Source of the DNA: Boswellia sacra
Taxonomy: Eukaryota > Streptophyta > Magnoliopsida > Sapindales > Burseraceae
Direction of reading: 5' to 3'
DNA: 64,000 bases
Assembly (NCBI GenBank): GCA_013180625.2
Contig: SNVD02009648.1
Location: 62,001 to 126,000 of the forward strand
This document shows positions 1-9,513 of the stretch, one piece after another. A program made the translations under genes and the position numbers. Every line of letters begins with the position of its first letter. Position 1 is the first letter of the stretch. The notes under the pieces are model-generated. The model saw only the letters and a list, made by a program, of their open reading frames with translations, searched no databases and had not been told where the DNA came from.

Positions 1-68
1 GATATCCGATGGCTTATCGAAGCCAAGGTGAGATTGTCCGGTGAGCCGGACATTAATCTCGCAAATAC

Positions 69-425
69 ATGCCTGGTCTAGGAAAGAGCTACTACGCCAA
101 GAGGCGAAGAGCGAAAAGGTTACAAGTATGTTATAAATGTGCTAGATGGAATTGTAACCAGACTTGTCGTTCATTAGGTTTTGCGTCCAGGAATCGAGAA
201 GATAAACTTTCATTTATTAAGAATGGTTTGAGTAATGAGTCGCTGGATAATGTTTTGTTAACTCTCGAGTCACATTCTTGTGGACTTGTTCAGCGTGAAT
301 TGCTTAATCTATGGACACAATTTCGTGATGAATTGCAGTGTTATAGTCTAGGGAATCTGACTAAAAACGACCCTGTTTGCCAGTTTATAAGAAAACTGGA
401 TGGGAAGCAAATCCCCGACTCATAG
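69..425 (+). CDS. Small basic Cys-rich protein resembling beta-flexivirus nucleic-acid-binding proteins
   Basis: This open frame of 118 codons starts at an ATG and ends at TAG. Its N-terminus has a basic patch (AKRRRAKR, residues 10-17) followed by a Cys cluster (CYKC at 21-24, then a further C-x3-C). After this come an F-I-x-x-G segment and a hydrophobic, Leu-rich half with three more Cys. Order and spacing recall the small Cys-rich RNA-binding or silencing-suppressor proteins of carlaviruses, vitiviruses and relatives, which have an Arg/Lys-rich patch, a zinc-finger-like Cys set and an FI-x-x-G stretch. The likeness is to a short motif and was judged by eye. It could also be a transposon-encoded zinc-knuckle-type protein. 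It lies upstream of the LOG-like pseudogene in the gypsy 3' region. No stop interrupts it, but expression is unknown. Confidence 0.4.
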   Translation: MPGLGKSYYAKRRRAKRLQVCYKCARWNCNQTCRSLGFASRNREDKLSFIKNGLSNESLDNVLLTLESHSCGLVQRELLNLWTQFRDELQCYSLGNLTKNDPVCQFIRKLDGKQIPDS

Positions 426-619
426 AAGGCGTTTCAGCCGTTACTGGACGTAAAACCAGAGGAAGATGTGAGCCACAATCACAACTACTTGTATATTTGA
501 ATGTGTGTTGTTGTTGTCGAATTTTATTTTTTCTTGTTTCGTTTGATCTGATTATCAATGTTGTTTTTGTGTTGTTGTTGTTTGTTGATTTTGTTTGTTT
601 TAATTTCAAGTTTTCTTTT

Positions 620-905
620 TGACAAACCATATGACTACCCCATGTCGTAAGCACACGTGGAGACGAGTGTGGAGGTTTTGTCAACCTTCGCCGAAAGTAT
701 CTACTTTTCATGCTTCACATGGGAGACAAGTGTGGCGGTTTTGTCAAACCCCACCGAAAGTGTATTTCCATTTTCCATGCTTCACGTGGGAGACAAGTGT
801 GTAGGTTTTGTCAAACCTCGCCGAAAGCATATCTCATTTTTTCAAATCTTGGGGCGATAAATCTGCATCGAGCAACCCCCACCGAAAGTATGTCCCCATG
901 TGTCA
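620..905. repeat. Degenerate tandem repeat, about 61-67 bp, four copies
   Basis: The box CCGAAAG recurs at about 691, 754, 821 and 882. It is preceded in the first three copies by a GTGGGAGACAAGTGTG-like segment and GGTTTTGTCAA. The fourth copy keeps mainly the CACCGAAAGTAT part. The array separates the Cys-rich frame from the LOG-like pseudogene. Short open frames running through it are products of the repeat. Confidence 0.75.
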
Positions 906-1032
906 AAATTTGAGAGTTTTATGGGTGTATATATACATTCTGCATATTTTCATATGTCATTCCATAACCTGTCTTGCAATTGAAAAGCATAATATCTAAC
1001 GTGTCTTACACAAGATTAGAGCACTTGTAGAA

Positions 1033-1684
1033 ATGGAGAAAACACCAATTCGGCGATTCCGCAATATATGCGTATTTTGCGGATCGCAATTTGGTAAAGA
1101 TGGAGAGTTTACCACAGCAGCTCTTGATCTTGGTAGGACATTAGCTGCGAGGGGTATTCATTTGATTTATGAGGGGGTAGTCTTGGGTTAATGGGGTGTG
1201 TGTCGACAGCTGCATCCCTAGGAGGAAGTAAAGTTCTCGGCATTATCCCTAAACCATAAGAGCTGTACGAGATATCGTAGGCAACACAATCGGGGAAGAG
1301 TTACAAGTCTCTAGCATGCATGAGCGTATTGCACATATGATTGTTAAGTCCGATGCATTTATAGCTTTACCCGGTGGTTATGGCACATTAGAGGAGATAT
1401 TTCAAATCACCTCTTGGGCACAGCTAAACATCCATAAAAAACCCATTGGTTTGTTAAATGTCAATAACTTTTTTGATGGTTTGTTGTCTTTTCTTGATCA
1501 AGCTGTAGAAAAAAATTTTATCTCACCATCAGCGAGGCAAATCCTTGTTACAGCTTCAACGGCAGGGGAGTTAATTGACAAACTACAAGAATTCGTCTAT
1601 TCGCCTGATCCAACAACAGCTCGGATTGATTGGTTTGGAGAAGGCAATAAGAGGCGTAAACTGGATTTAACACTCCATCTGTAA
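1033..1684 (+). pseudogene. LOG-like: Intronless, broken LOG-type cytokinin riboside 5'-monophosphate phosphoribohydrolase with EAR-like tail
   Basis: LOG enzymes release free cytokinin bases from their nucleotides. The ATG at 1033 opens a frame with the family start (ICVFCGS). It shifts frame near 1173 and hits TAA at 1189. The homologous frame then runs on with stops at 1257 and 1278 and shifts again near 1280. From there to TAA at 1682 it is open and carries the catalytic signature PGGYGTLEE (1370-1396) and the typical TSWAQL and KPIGLLNV blocks. Plant LOG genes normally have several introns, and this copy has none, so it looks reverse-transcribed or element-borne. The last seven residues (LDLTLHL, 1661-1681) fit the LxLxL EAR repression motif. 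Two frameshifts and three stops make an intact enzyme unlikely; the C-terminal 122 residues could still be translated. Confidence 0.85.
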
Positions 1685-3661
1685 TCTCTATTTGCTGGTT
1701 TGCTTCGTTTTTTGTTTTGCTTTCTTTTTATTGTGTTTATTTGAAGTTTTTCATGTTATTTATTTTGAGATTTTTCAGGTTGTTTCTTTCCTCCAGGTAA
1801 TATTTTCTAATCTTGGTTTTTAGAGTGGTGGCTTAAAAAGTTTAAGTCCTCTTGAAACGCATTATGGATCTCTTTAATCTATAATGGCTGAATAAGGAGG
1901 TTAACTTCTAAACTTTTTAGACCCATTCTAACTGACTTATTTTTGTTTGCTGGCTTGTTGGACTTTGTTATTTTATGAGTAAGTTTAGTTTTATGTAATT
2001 TAGAGTTGTTATGTGTTTTTTTGTCTTTATCAGTTTCGATTAAAAAAAAATTGTGGAAAAAAGTTGAGAATGGCAGAATATGGGGTTTTCTTTAACCCTT
2101 GAAACGCATTCTCTCGACATAAATCTGTATTTTTTTTATTTCATTTTGTTTGAAGTGTCTTGTATCTTGTTTTGTTCTTTCATAATAAAGGTATATAGGC
2201 TGGAAACCTTAAGTCTGCGGGCTACTGGTCCTAAGGATTGTTGAAATATACAATCTTGACTCAGGTGTACCAACGCCACGTACCTCTTTTCTTGCATTTT
2301 GTGGGTCGATGATAAGATAATGATTGAATTAAGAATAACTCTTGGAAAATGATAAATGATGCATGGATCTGTGTGCTTGAAATTTTATTGGTTTTCGCTT
2401 TGCTTTTGATTCCTTGCGCAACATTGAGCACTGAGCTATTATCACTGAGTTATTTGTTCACTTAGAGAAAGTTTATGTATTTTAAATGTTTCTTCAGATT
2501 TCAATGAATTCTAGAACTTGTTTGATGGTCACTCGAGGCGAAATCCTAGACTGTGCAACATTGGGGAAATGATTTAGGTCATCTTTGGACCGTTTGAGCC
2601 TTAATAGCCAACCTTGACTGAAATTGATCCCTAGTTACCTCTTTGAGCCTTTGTAAGCCTTTTTCTTTGTAAACTCACTAAAAGATTTCCTAACCTCAAA
2701 TGAATTTATTCCAAACAGTTTATCCCTTACCTATGAGCATGTAGATCGTTCACAATTAAATTTTGAGCTATGTTCTGGTTTTTGGAAGTTAGAGGAGGTT
2801 GGGATGTGTCATGAGCAATACAAGTGAGTTCTATTGTGTTTAAAAAAAAAAAAGAAAAACAGAAAAAAAAACCAATCTGTACTTATCGTCCACGTACTTA
2901 CATATTGAGGACAATGTGTTGTTTAAGTGTGGGGGAGGGGACGTGTAATAAAAAAAAAGAAAAAAAAAGAAAAAAAGAAAAAAAAAGAACAAAAGAAGAA
3001 GAATAAGAGATCTATACCCTTAAGTGCTCTTAAAAAGAATGAAACAATAAAGTGTGGGGGTGTAGTTTTCTTTTGTTTTCTGCAAAAAAAAAAAAAAAAA
3101 AAGATTGAGTGTTCTAAATAAGTTTGGGGGAGTAACCTGGTGAATTGAAATGAAGTTTTGTTATAGGCTTGAGCTCTACATGGTCTTGAATGATTTATGT
3201 GTTTGTGGGTGATTGGAGCCAAATTATTATCCTTTATCATACCTTCACCCAAGCCAAACGTTACAAGCTTAATCAAGTCATACTTGATCCTTGGTGTTGT
3301 GCATGTCTACATTAGTGGAGAGTGACTTGAAAAGAAGGCCTATGGAGTTCATTTATACACACATCTTCAATATTAAATATGATTCATTTTTATGCATAAA
3401 CTCATCCGGGTTACAAGTGATTAGGTGAGAATGGCTCTACACACACACACTTGCGGAATTGAAATGAAGCGAAATTAATCTTTGAGATAAAATTCTTGAT
3501 CAAGTGCATTATTTTGAAGTTTTCCTTGGGTTATAATTAAGTACAATCTTTGAGGCCTATTTGCAAGATGAAGCATTTGTGTGTTTTAATTTTTTGTTGA
3601 TTCTGTTTCGGTTTAGTTTTATTTAACATTGTCGTAGTTGCTCGAGGACTAGCAAAGTCTA
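1685..3661 (+). other. Non-coding 3' region of the gypsy-type element, A-rich with repeated GTGTGGGGG boxes
   Basis: I see no supported gene here. 2041-2051 has a short A-run about 360 bp after the LOG-like stop, which could be a relic poly(A) tail. 2820-3110 is dominated by A and AAAAAG runs. GTGTGGGGG boxes, or close variants, occur near 2928, 3052 and 3122 and again at the true polypurine tract at 3663. Open frames across 2824-3276 are low-complexity artefacts. Confidence 0.6.
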
Positions 3662-3675
3662 AGTGTGGGGGAATT
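3662..3675 (+). other. Polypurine tract of the gypsy-type element
   Basis: AGTGTGGGGGAATTT lies immediately before the TGATAAG start of the LTR. This is the usual place of the plus-strand primer in LTR retrotransposons. Confidence 0.75.
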
Positions 3676-5085
3676 TGATAAGTGTTTATTTATATATCAT
3701 TTCATATCAATTCGTCCATGTTTCTTTGCTATATTCCTTGGTATTTTTATGTTTTTGTGTGGTTTTGATGTTTGTAGGAGTTTTGGAGCAACTTGCACAA
3801 AAATGGAGTAAAACCCTTCATTTTCACCTCTGCTAGTCAACCATCTTCTCGGATTTAATTGTATTGATATACAATGAACCCGATGATATATCATATACCG
3901 TTGAAAAGCTCTCGAAGTCTACTTTTTGGAGAAATTTACGGTTTATGAATCCATTCAGTGTACCGAAAGTTGTAATCAAAACAGTGTGAGAAGTGTAGAA
4001 ATGTAATTCCACACATCACTGTAGCATGTATAATACGGGACACTGTAGCACGTTACTGTAGCAGAGTATTTAAACACATTTTAGGGTTTTATTTTGATAA
4101 CTTGAAGAGGGGAGAACGTGGTGGAGGCTGCAGCTCTGGAATTCTTTCATCTCTTGGAGTTCTTGAAGGAGAAAGGAAGCTTGGAAAGAGGAAGAACTAC
4201 AATCCAAAGAGAATTACATCAAATTTGCTAAGTTTTTCCCTTCCCTTTCATTTTCTGGAATGTCTCCATGTTGTATTGTATTTACCACGTTCTTAAACAT
4301 GTGTAACTGAATCTGAATTGGTTGAGGGTGATTTCAAAGCCCCTGATATGGTTTTTGTAAGTTGATTGTGTAAGGAATTGTTATCCAATTCTCTAATTGA
4401 AGTTGCTTGTATTCTCCCATATTTAATGCTTATGATTGCTTGCTGATTGTATTTGAGTGGCCAACTGAATATAATCTGGTTGTGATTTATTGCTAGACTA
4501 GAAATCTTGATCCGTAATTGTCTTGAATTTCTAATCATTAGTAGCAAAATTGTGATCAGAGATTGCAATTGGAGAATATAACCTAAGTTAAATAATCCGA
4601 GCTTGTGTGTTTATTGCTTAGATCAACCTATCTTTCTTATCATAATGCATCCATTGAATTAAACTTAGAGAGCTTGTTCTAGGTTGTTTAATGGATAGAG
4701 ATTAAATAAAGAGCTTGTTTTATTTAACAACAAAGTAAGGAAAGATTGGGGTAATAGAGCTTGTTATTATCTACGGTTGATAACTTCAATGCTGTAATTA
4801 GATGACAATTCTACAATTAATTCGCAAATCCATATCTTGTGGTAGAGAAGGATCCCTTAACCAGCTTTCTCCCATTGATTTTCATTCAAATTTACTTTCT
4901 GTTTTGTTATTCTTTACTTGCATTCTTATTTCATTTAGTAAAGCATTCAACAAAAATCCCCCCTGTTTAGTTTATTGTTGCTGGAAATAACAAATTCAAT
5001 TAGAATCAATCCTCGTGGGAACGATATCTTACTTATCACTTTATTACTTGTGCGACTAGTATACTTGCTAGTTTCGAACGCATCA
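3676..5085 (+). repeat. 3' LTR of the gypsy-type element (about 1.4 kb)
   Basis: It starts TGATAAG right after the polypurine tract and ends GCATCA, so the ends form the short inverted repeat TGAT/ATCA. The right border is also fixed by the copia protein reading frame on the minus strand, whose reverse transcriptase homology stops at about 5086. The bases CCTCC (5086-5090) would be the right copy of a 5-bp target duplication; the left copy is outside the window. Near the 3' end is the CCTCGTGGGAACGATATC block often seen in plant gypsy LTRs. A terminator or promoter inside cannot be placed by eye. Confidence 0.8.
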
Positions 5086-6115
5086 CCTCCCACTATGCTT
5101 TTGAATGTAGTTGGCTGTTCAAATAGATCACTGTCATTAGATGATAATTTCATATTAGTGATCATGGGTGTTTGAGTGTGCTTAGCCTCTAGCATATTGC
5201 ATTTTCTTAGCAAATCCTCTGCATATTTCTTTTGTGACAATAAAATAGTATTATTCTGTCTATATACTTCGTACCCAAGGAAGTAGTGAACTTCACCCAA
5301 TGTTTTAAGTGAAAAATGTTTGTTTAAGTCACTAATGACTTGCTGAACTTGATGATGATCACTCCCTGTCACCAGTATATCATCAACATAGACTAATAAT
5401 AGTGTAACTTTGTCTTGATTCTTATAGACAAATAAACTTGTATCAGCTCTGGACATTTGAAATCCCCACTGAATTAGTGCACCTTTGAGCTTATCAAACC
5501 AAGCTCTAGGTGCCTGCTTTAAACCATAAAGTGATTTATGCAGTTTGCAAACATAACCTGTATTATTTGAGTTTACAAATCCTTCAGGTTGATGCATGAA
5601 CACTGCTTCCTGTAGATCACCATTTAGGAAGGCATTATTGATGTCAATGTTTTGAATGGACCAGTTGAATGTGACAGCAAGGGAGAAGACTACTCGAATA
5701 GTTGATGGTTTGATTACTGGACTGAAAGTTTCAGAGTAATCAATTCCAGGTTCTTGCTGAAATCCTTTGGCCACTAATCTGGCTTTGTATCTCTGTATAG
5801 TGCCATCTGCATTGTACTTGATTCAAAAAATCCATTTACAGTCAACAACATGAGATGCTTCTTCTGGTTTAATCAATGTCCAGGTGTGATTGGCCATTAG
5901 AGCATTTTATTCTGATTCCATGGCCTTTTTCCAATGATGATTAGCAAGAGCTTGAGACACTGATAAGGGTTCAGTTTTTGTGAAACTATCAACAGAATAT
6001 ACTTTTGGTTTAAAAACTCCTGCTTTAGCTCTAGTTATCATTGGATGAGTATTGAGTGGATGAGTAGCAGTATTTAAATGAGGTGATGATGAATTTAAAT
6101 TTGAAGAGGCATCAA

Positions 6116-6286
6116 ATAAAGGGGGATGAGAAGATGACCTGGAGGGTGTTTCAGAAACTGGAGAGAAACCAGTGTTGTGTTAAGTGTGATCAGATAAAGG
6201 AGGATAAGAAGATGACCTGGAGGGTGTTTCCAAAACTGGAGAGAAACCAGTGTTGTGTTGAGTGTGATCAGATGATTTTTGTTTAG
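6116..6286. repeat. 78-bp tandem duplication inside copia pol
   Basis: Two near-identical 78-bp units start at about 6116 and 6194. On the minus strand they encode a 26-residue Ser/Pro-rich linker (HNTGFSPV...ETPSRSSS) between integrase and reverse transcriptase. Because 78 is a multiple of 3, the duplication itself kept the frame. A later C-to-T change made a stop at the junction of the downstream copy. Confidence 0.85.
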
Positions 6287-7305
6287 TTGGAGATGATAGA
6301 ATAGAGTGTAATTTACTTGCTGAAGGAGTTGATGATTTGGTAGAAGTAGATGAGTGGTTTGCAATAGTAGGTAACCACCATCTAGAACTGTCAACTTTGA
6401 CTGGTGAGGTGAATTCAGCATTAGTTTGTAGAAATTGTTCTTCAGCAAAAGGAAATTCAGTCTCATGGAAAGAGACACTTTTTGATATGTAAATTCTGCC
6501 TGATGGATGCAGACACAGATAGCCTTTGTGCTTGCTGCTGTAGCCTATAAACACACATTTAGTAGTGTGAAAGGCAAATTTATGATGATTATAGGCTCTG
6601 AGATGTGGAAAACATGCACATCCAAACACTCTCATCATTCTGACATCTGGTTTTTGTTTGTAAAGTTTCTGAAATGGAGAAGCTTGTGATAATACTGGAG
6701 TTGGTAATCGATTGAGTAAGAATGTGGCAGTGTGAAATGCATGCCACCAGAAACTGGTAGGTAAGGAGCTTTGTGCCAATAAAGTGAGGCCTATTTCCAC
6801 TACTGTCCAATGCTTCCTTTCTACTTTTTCATTTTGTTGATGGGCATGAGGACAGGGATGTCTGAATATAATACCAATTTTATGAAGAAGGGATGCAAGG
6901 GGCCTCAACTCTCCACCCCAATCTGTCTGCAAGCATTTCAATTTTGTATTGAAATGCCTTTCAACCAGCTGCAAAAATGATGGAAAAATGCTGGAAACTT
7001 CACCTTTAGTATGCATTGGATAGATCCAGCAGTACCTACTATAGTGATCAACAAATAGAAGATAATATCTATATCCATCTATTGAGGTAACAGGTGCTGG
7101 TCCCCATACATCAGCAGAGACTATTTCTAGAGGGCCAGAAACAGTGGATAAAGAAGCTGGATAATGAGAGTTGCATTGCTTTCCAAGTTTACATGAATCA
7201 CATATCAACACATTATTGCCAGAATATGTAAAATAGCCAGTTTGTTTGGCAAATTGAAATAATACTGAACTACCAGGATGTCCTACTCTCTGGTGCCACA
7301 ACACT

Positions 7306-7625
7306 TAGGGGTGCACACGGGTCAGGTCGGGTCGAGTTTGGGCAAACCCGATTTTGACCCGACACTGTTTAAACCCTACTCTTTTACCCGAATTCGGGTT
7401 ACTATTCAATATTAACCCGATCAAAACCCGACAACCCGATCGGATCGGGTCGGGTTGGATCGGGTTTGGTTTATTCAAACATACTATTCAAACCCGATTA
7501 TAACCCGGTACTGTTCAAACCCGACTATTCCAACCCGATTTCGGGTTACTGTTCACGGTTAACCCGACCAAAACCCGACAAACCCGATTGGGTCGGGTCG
7601 AGTCGGATTATTTTGCACACCCCTA
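7306..7625. mobile_element. hAT-type MITE (320 bp) in copia pol
   Basis: The element runs from TAGGGGTGCACAC to TGCACACCCCTA, an inverted terminal repeat of about 12 bp, and is flanked by the perfect 8-bp duplication ACAACACT (7298-7305 and 7626-7633). Eight-bp TSDs and TA...TA ends fit the hAT superfamily. The interior is rich in ACCCGA/TCGGGT words. Taking the element and one TSD out restores the copia protein frame, which proves the insertion. It has no coding capacity. Confidence 0.92.
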
Positions 7626-8285
7626 ACAACACTTCAGCTGGAATTGATTGTTGCATAGAACATTTATTTGTTGTACATGAAAACAAAGACATTGGACTGT
7701 TGTTATGTGAGGTCTTCAAGCAACTGAAATTTGCTGGAGCTTCTAAGGATTTTGTAAGAGTCCGTAGCTGAGGAGAAACCTTATATAATCCATGATCAAG
7801 GTGTCCCTCCAATAGGATGAATTGTGTGACCTTGTCCTTGACATAGCAAACAGAGGAATGAAACTCTACCATTACTGAGTTATCTTGAATCAACCTGGAA
7901 ATGCTTATTAAATTCTTTGCTATAAGAGGTGCATGCAGAGCCTTTTTTAACTTCAAAAACTGATTATGATCAGTAGTACTAAGAACTGCAGAACCAATGT
8001 GTAGGATGGGAATGAAATTACCATTTCCTACTTGAATTTTCTCTGAACCTTGATACTCCTCTTTTATAGACAGATTGTTGAGACTGGAAGTGATGTGATC
8101 TGTAGCTCCAGTGTCCAGATACCAAGAAGGATCAGTGACAGTATTTTGATTTGCAGCATTTAAAGCAACATACGCTTGAGAGTTAGACTGATTTGTGTAC
8201 TGAGCAGCATTATTTGATGCATTTCCTGGTGCATTATTGTTGGTTGGAGGACCTTGAAAGGTTATATCAAAACGATGATAGCACT

Positions 8286-9275
8286 TTAAAGCAAGCCAAT
8301 TTTTTCACACAATTGACACACTACTCGACTATTGCCTCTACTGAAAGTTCTACCACCTGGTGTTCTGCCTCTGCCTCTCCCTCGAAAGTTTTGATAGGAC
8401 TGCTTAAAATTTTGAGAACTAGGACCATAATTCTGAGATGATCCTATGTTTCTAGTCAACAATGCACTGTGATCACTATGAATTATGTTAGTTGTATGGT
8501 GCTGAGCAAGCCTCAGTTCATAACTTTGTAGTTGATATTGGACTTCTTCTAGTGATATGTGTCCTATTTTTGAATTAATGTTCACTACTATAGCATCGAA
8601 TTCAGGTCCCAAACCATCTAAAACATGCAACAACAGATCTGAATCTTTGATTTCAGAACCAATTGCAAACAGTGTGTCAGCAATGCCTTTCATCTTAAGA
8701 AAGTAATCAGCTATTGACATGGATCCTTTTTTAGTAGTCTGCAATTCATGTTTAAGATGCATAGATCTTGCTCTGGATTCAGTATAAAACAGTTTTTCCA
8801 GAGTGCTCCAGAGGTGTAATAAAGACTTACATCGGACAACATATCCAAACATAGATTCTGTAATTGAGGATAGTAACCAGCTGAGTATGAATTTGTCAAT
8901 TCTTTTCCAGATTAAGAACTCAGGATTGGATTGATTAACAGCATCAATATTATTTGTAACATAATTTAAATTTACAAGAGGAGAAGGACACTACTTATCT
9001 CCATTTATGTAGCCTTCGAGATCATAGGCTTCCAAGGTTGGTAGCACTTGCGATCTCCAGTAGCCATAGTTTCCACGGTGAAGCTTGATCGAGAGAGATG
9101 GAAGAGTAGAAGGAAGACTAATCAGAGGCATAGACGTTGAGTTTGTTGTTTCTTGATTCTGAGTTGAGCTGGCAACACTACCTCCATGATGTAGTGCCTC
9201 TGTGTTTGTATGGTCATGAGGAGAATTTCTTGGAAAGTTCGAGTTTCCAGGAAAATTATCTGTTTGGTTAGCCAT
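8286..9275 (-). pseudogene. gag: copia gag pseudogene
   Basis: The frame begins MANQTDNF at 9275 and carries the N-terminal gag signature (LHRGNYGYWRSQVLPTLEAY). It meets a TAG after INGDK at about 8990. The homologous frame continues into the UBN2/retrotransposon gag domain (IADYFLKMKGIAD..., LLHVLDGLGPEFDAIV) and an RG-rich segment. It ends at a damaged CCHC knuckle (CQLCEKIG), where a small deletion near 8294 removes the His and shifts the frame. Gag packages element RNA in the cytoplasm; this copy can no longer make the full protein. Confidence 0.9.
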
Positions 9276-9305
9276 TAGATCTGAAACCTGAAGGATTTGT
9301 GTAGA

Positions 9306-9317
9306 GCTCTGATACCA
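9306..9317 (-). other. Primer binding site of the copia element (initiator Met-tRNA)
   Basis: On the minus strand it reads TGGTATCAGAGC, complementary to the 3' end of plant initiator Met-tRNA and the standard copia primer site. It directly follows the LTR border at 9318. Confidence 0.93.
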
Positions 9318-9513
9318 TGAAAGAAAGAAATGAAGAAATCAAGATTTATTTTCATTAGCTGTGTTGGTACACGAGAGACGTGTTTTATACAGAATTTTAA
9401 CAACCTGAAGCTGACATGGCATTTTTCTAATTGACTTTTGCTGACCTGTCCATTGTTACAAACTGACTACAACCAACTCTCAATATTATTAACCCCTGTA
9501 ACTAACTCTTTCA
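9318..9513 (-). repeat. 5' LTR of the copia element (196 bp)
   Basis: The borders form the inverted repeat TGAAAGA (9318-9324) and TCTTTCA (9507-9513), and the inner border touches the primer binding site. The LTR is short for the superfamily. ACGCC (9514-9518) is the expected target-duplication copy. The partner LTR is not in the window. Confidence 0.88.

Larger units (their letters stand above)
1..3675 (+). mobile_element. Ty3/gypsy-type LTR retrotransposon, 3' part of internal region (left end outside window)
   Basis: The stretch ends in a G-rich polypurine tract directly followed by a TGAT...ATCA-bounded LTR, so it should be the region between pol and the 3' LTR of a gypsy-type element. 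Neither pol nor the 5' LTR is visible; both would lie left of the window. The style of the last kilobase, with repeated GTGTGGGGG boxes among A-rich runs, resembles large plant elements of the Athila/Tat group, from memory. It holds the Cys-rich reading frame, a short tandem array and the LOG-like pseudogene listed below. That these belong to the element, and not to DNA inserted in it, is inference. The element sits inside the copia element to the right, so it is younger than that element. Confidence 0.6.
5086..8290 (-). pseudogene. pol: copia pol pseudogene: protease, integrase, reverse transcriptase
   Basis: The protease active site DTGA is at 8115-8104. A GAG-pre-integrase block follows, interrupted by the MITE at 7306-7625; without the MITE the frame reads IPAEVLWHQRVGHPG. 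The integrase (7304 to about 6500) shows the acidic triad in SADVWGP, LQTDWGGEL and the NEKVERKHW context. The reverse transcriptase (about 5840-5086) has the IDINNAFLNGDL and GLKQAPRAW blocks and the catalytic YVDD at 5390-5379. Damage: CAA to TAA near 6181 in the second copy of a 78-bp duplication, a stop in the MESE-x-NAL block near 5910, and a stop in the CKWIF block near 5825. The polymerase core is open, but the RNase H part is cut off by the gypsy LTR. Confidence 0.9.
5086..9513 (-). mobile_element. Degenerate Ty1/copia retrotransposon, interrupted by a gypsy LTR and a hAT-type MITE
   Basis: Read on the minus strand, the order is 5' LTR (9513-9318), initiator-Met-tRNA primer site (9317-9306), gag, protease, integrase and reverse transcriptase. 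This is the copia order. RNase H and the 3' LTR are missing because the gypsy-type element broke the frame after FKSIVGG of the reverse transcriptase. The coding part has a stop early in gag, a frameshift in the zinc knuckle, a nonsense codon in a duplicated linker and two nonsense codons before the reverse transcriptase. It cannot move by itself. Confidence 0.92.

Noticed and set aside
2824..3276. Overlapping open frames on both strands in the A-rich region
   Set aside because: Encoded by A and AAAAAG runs (poly-Lys or poly-Phe), with no complex sequence.
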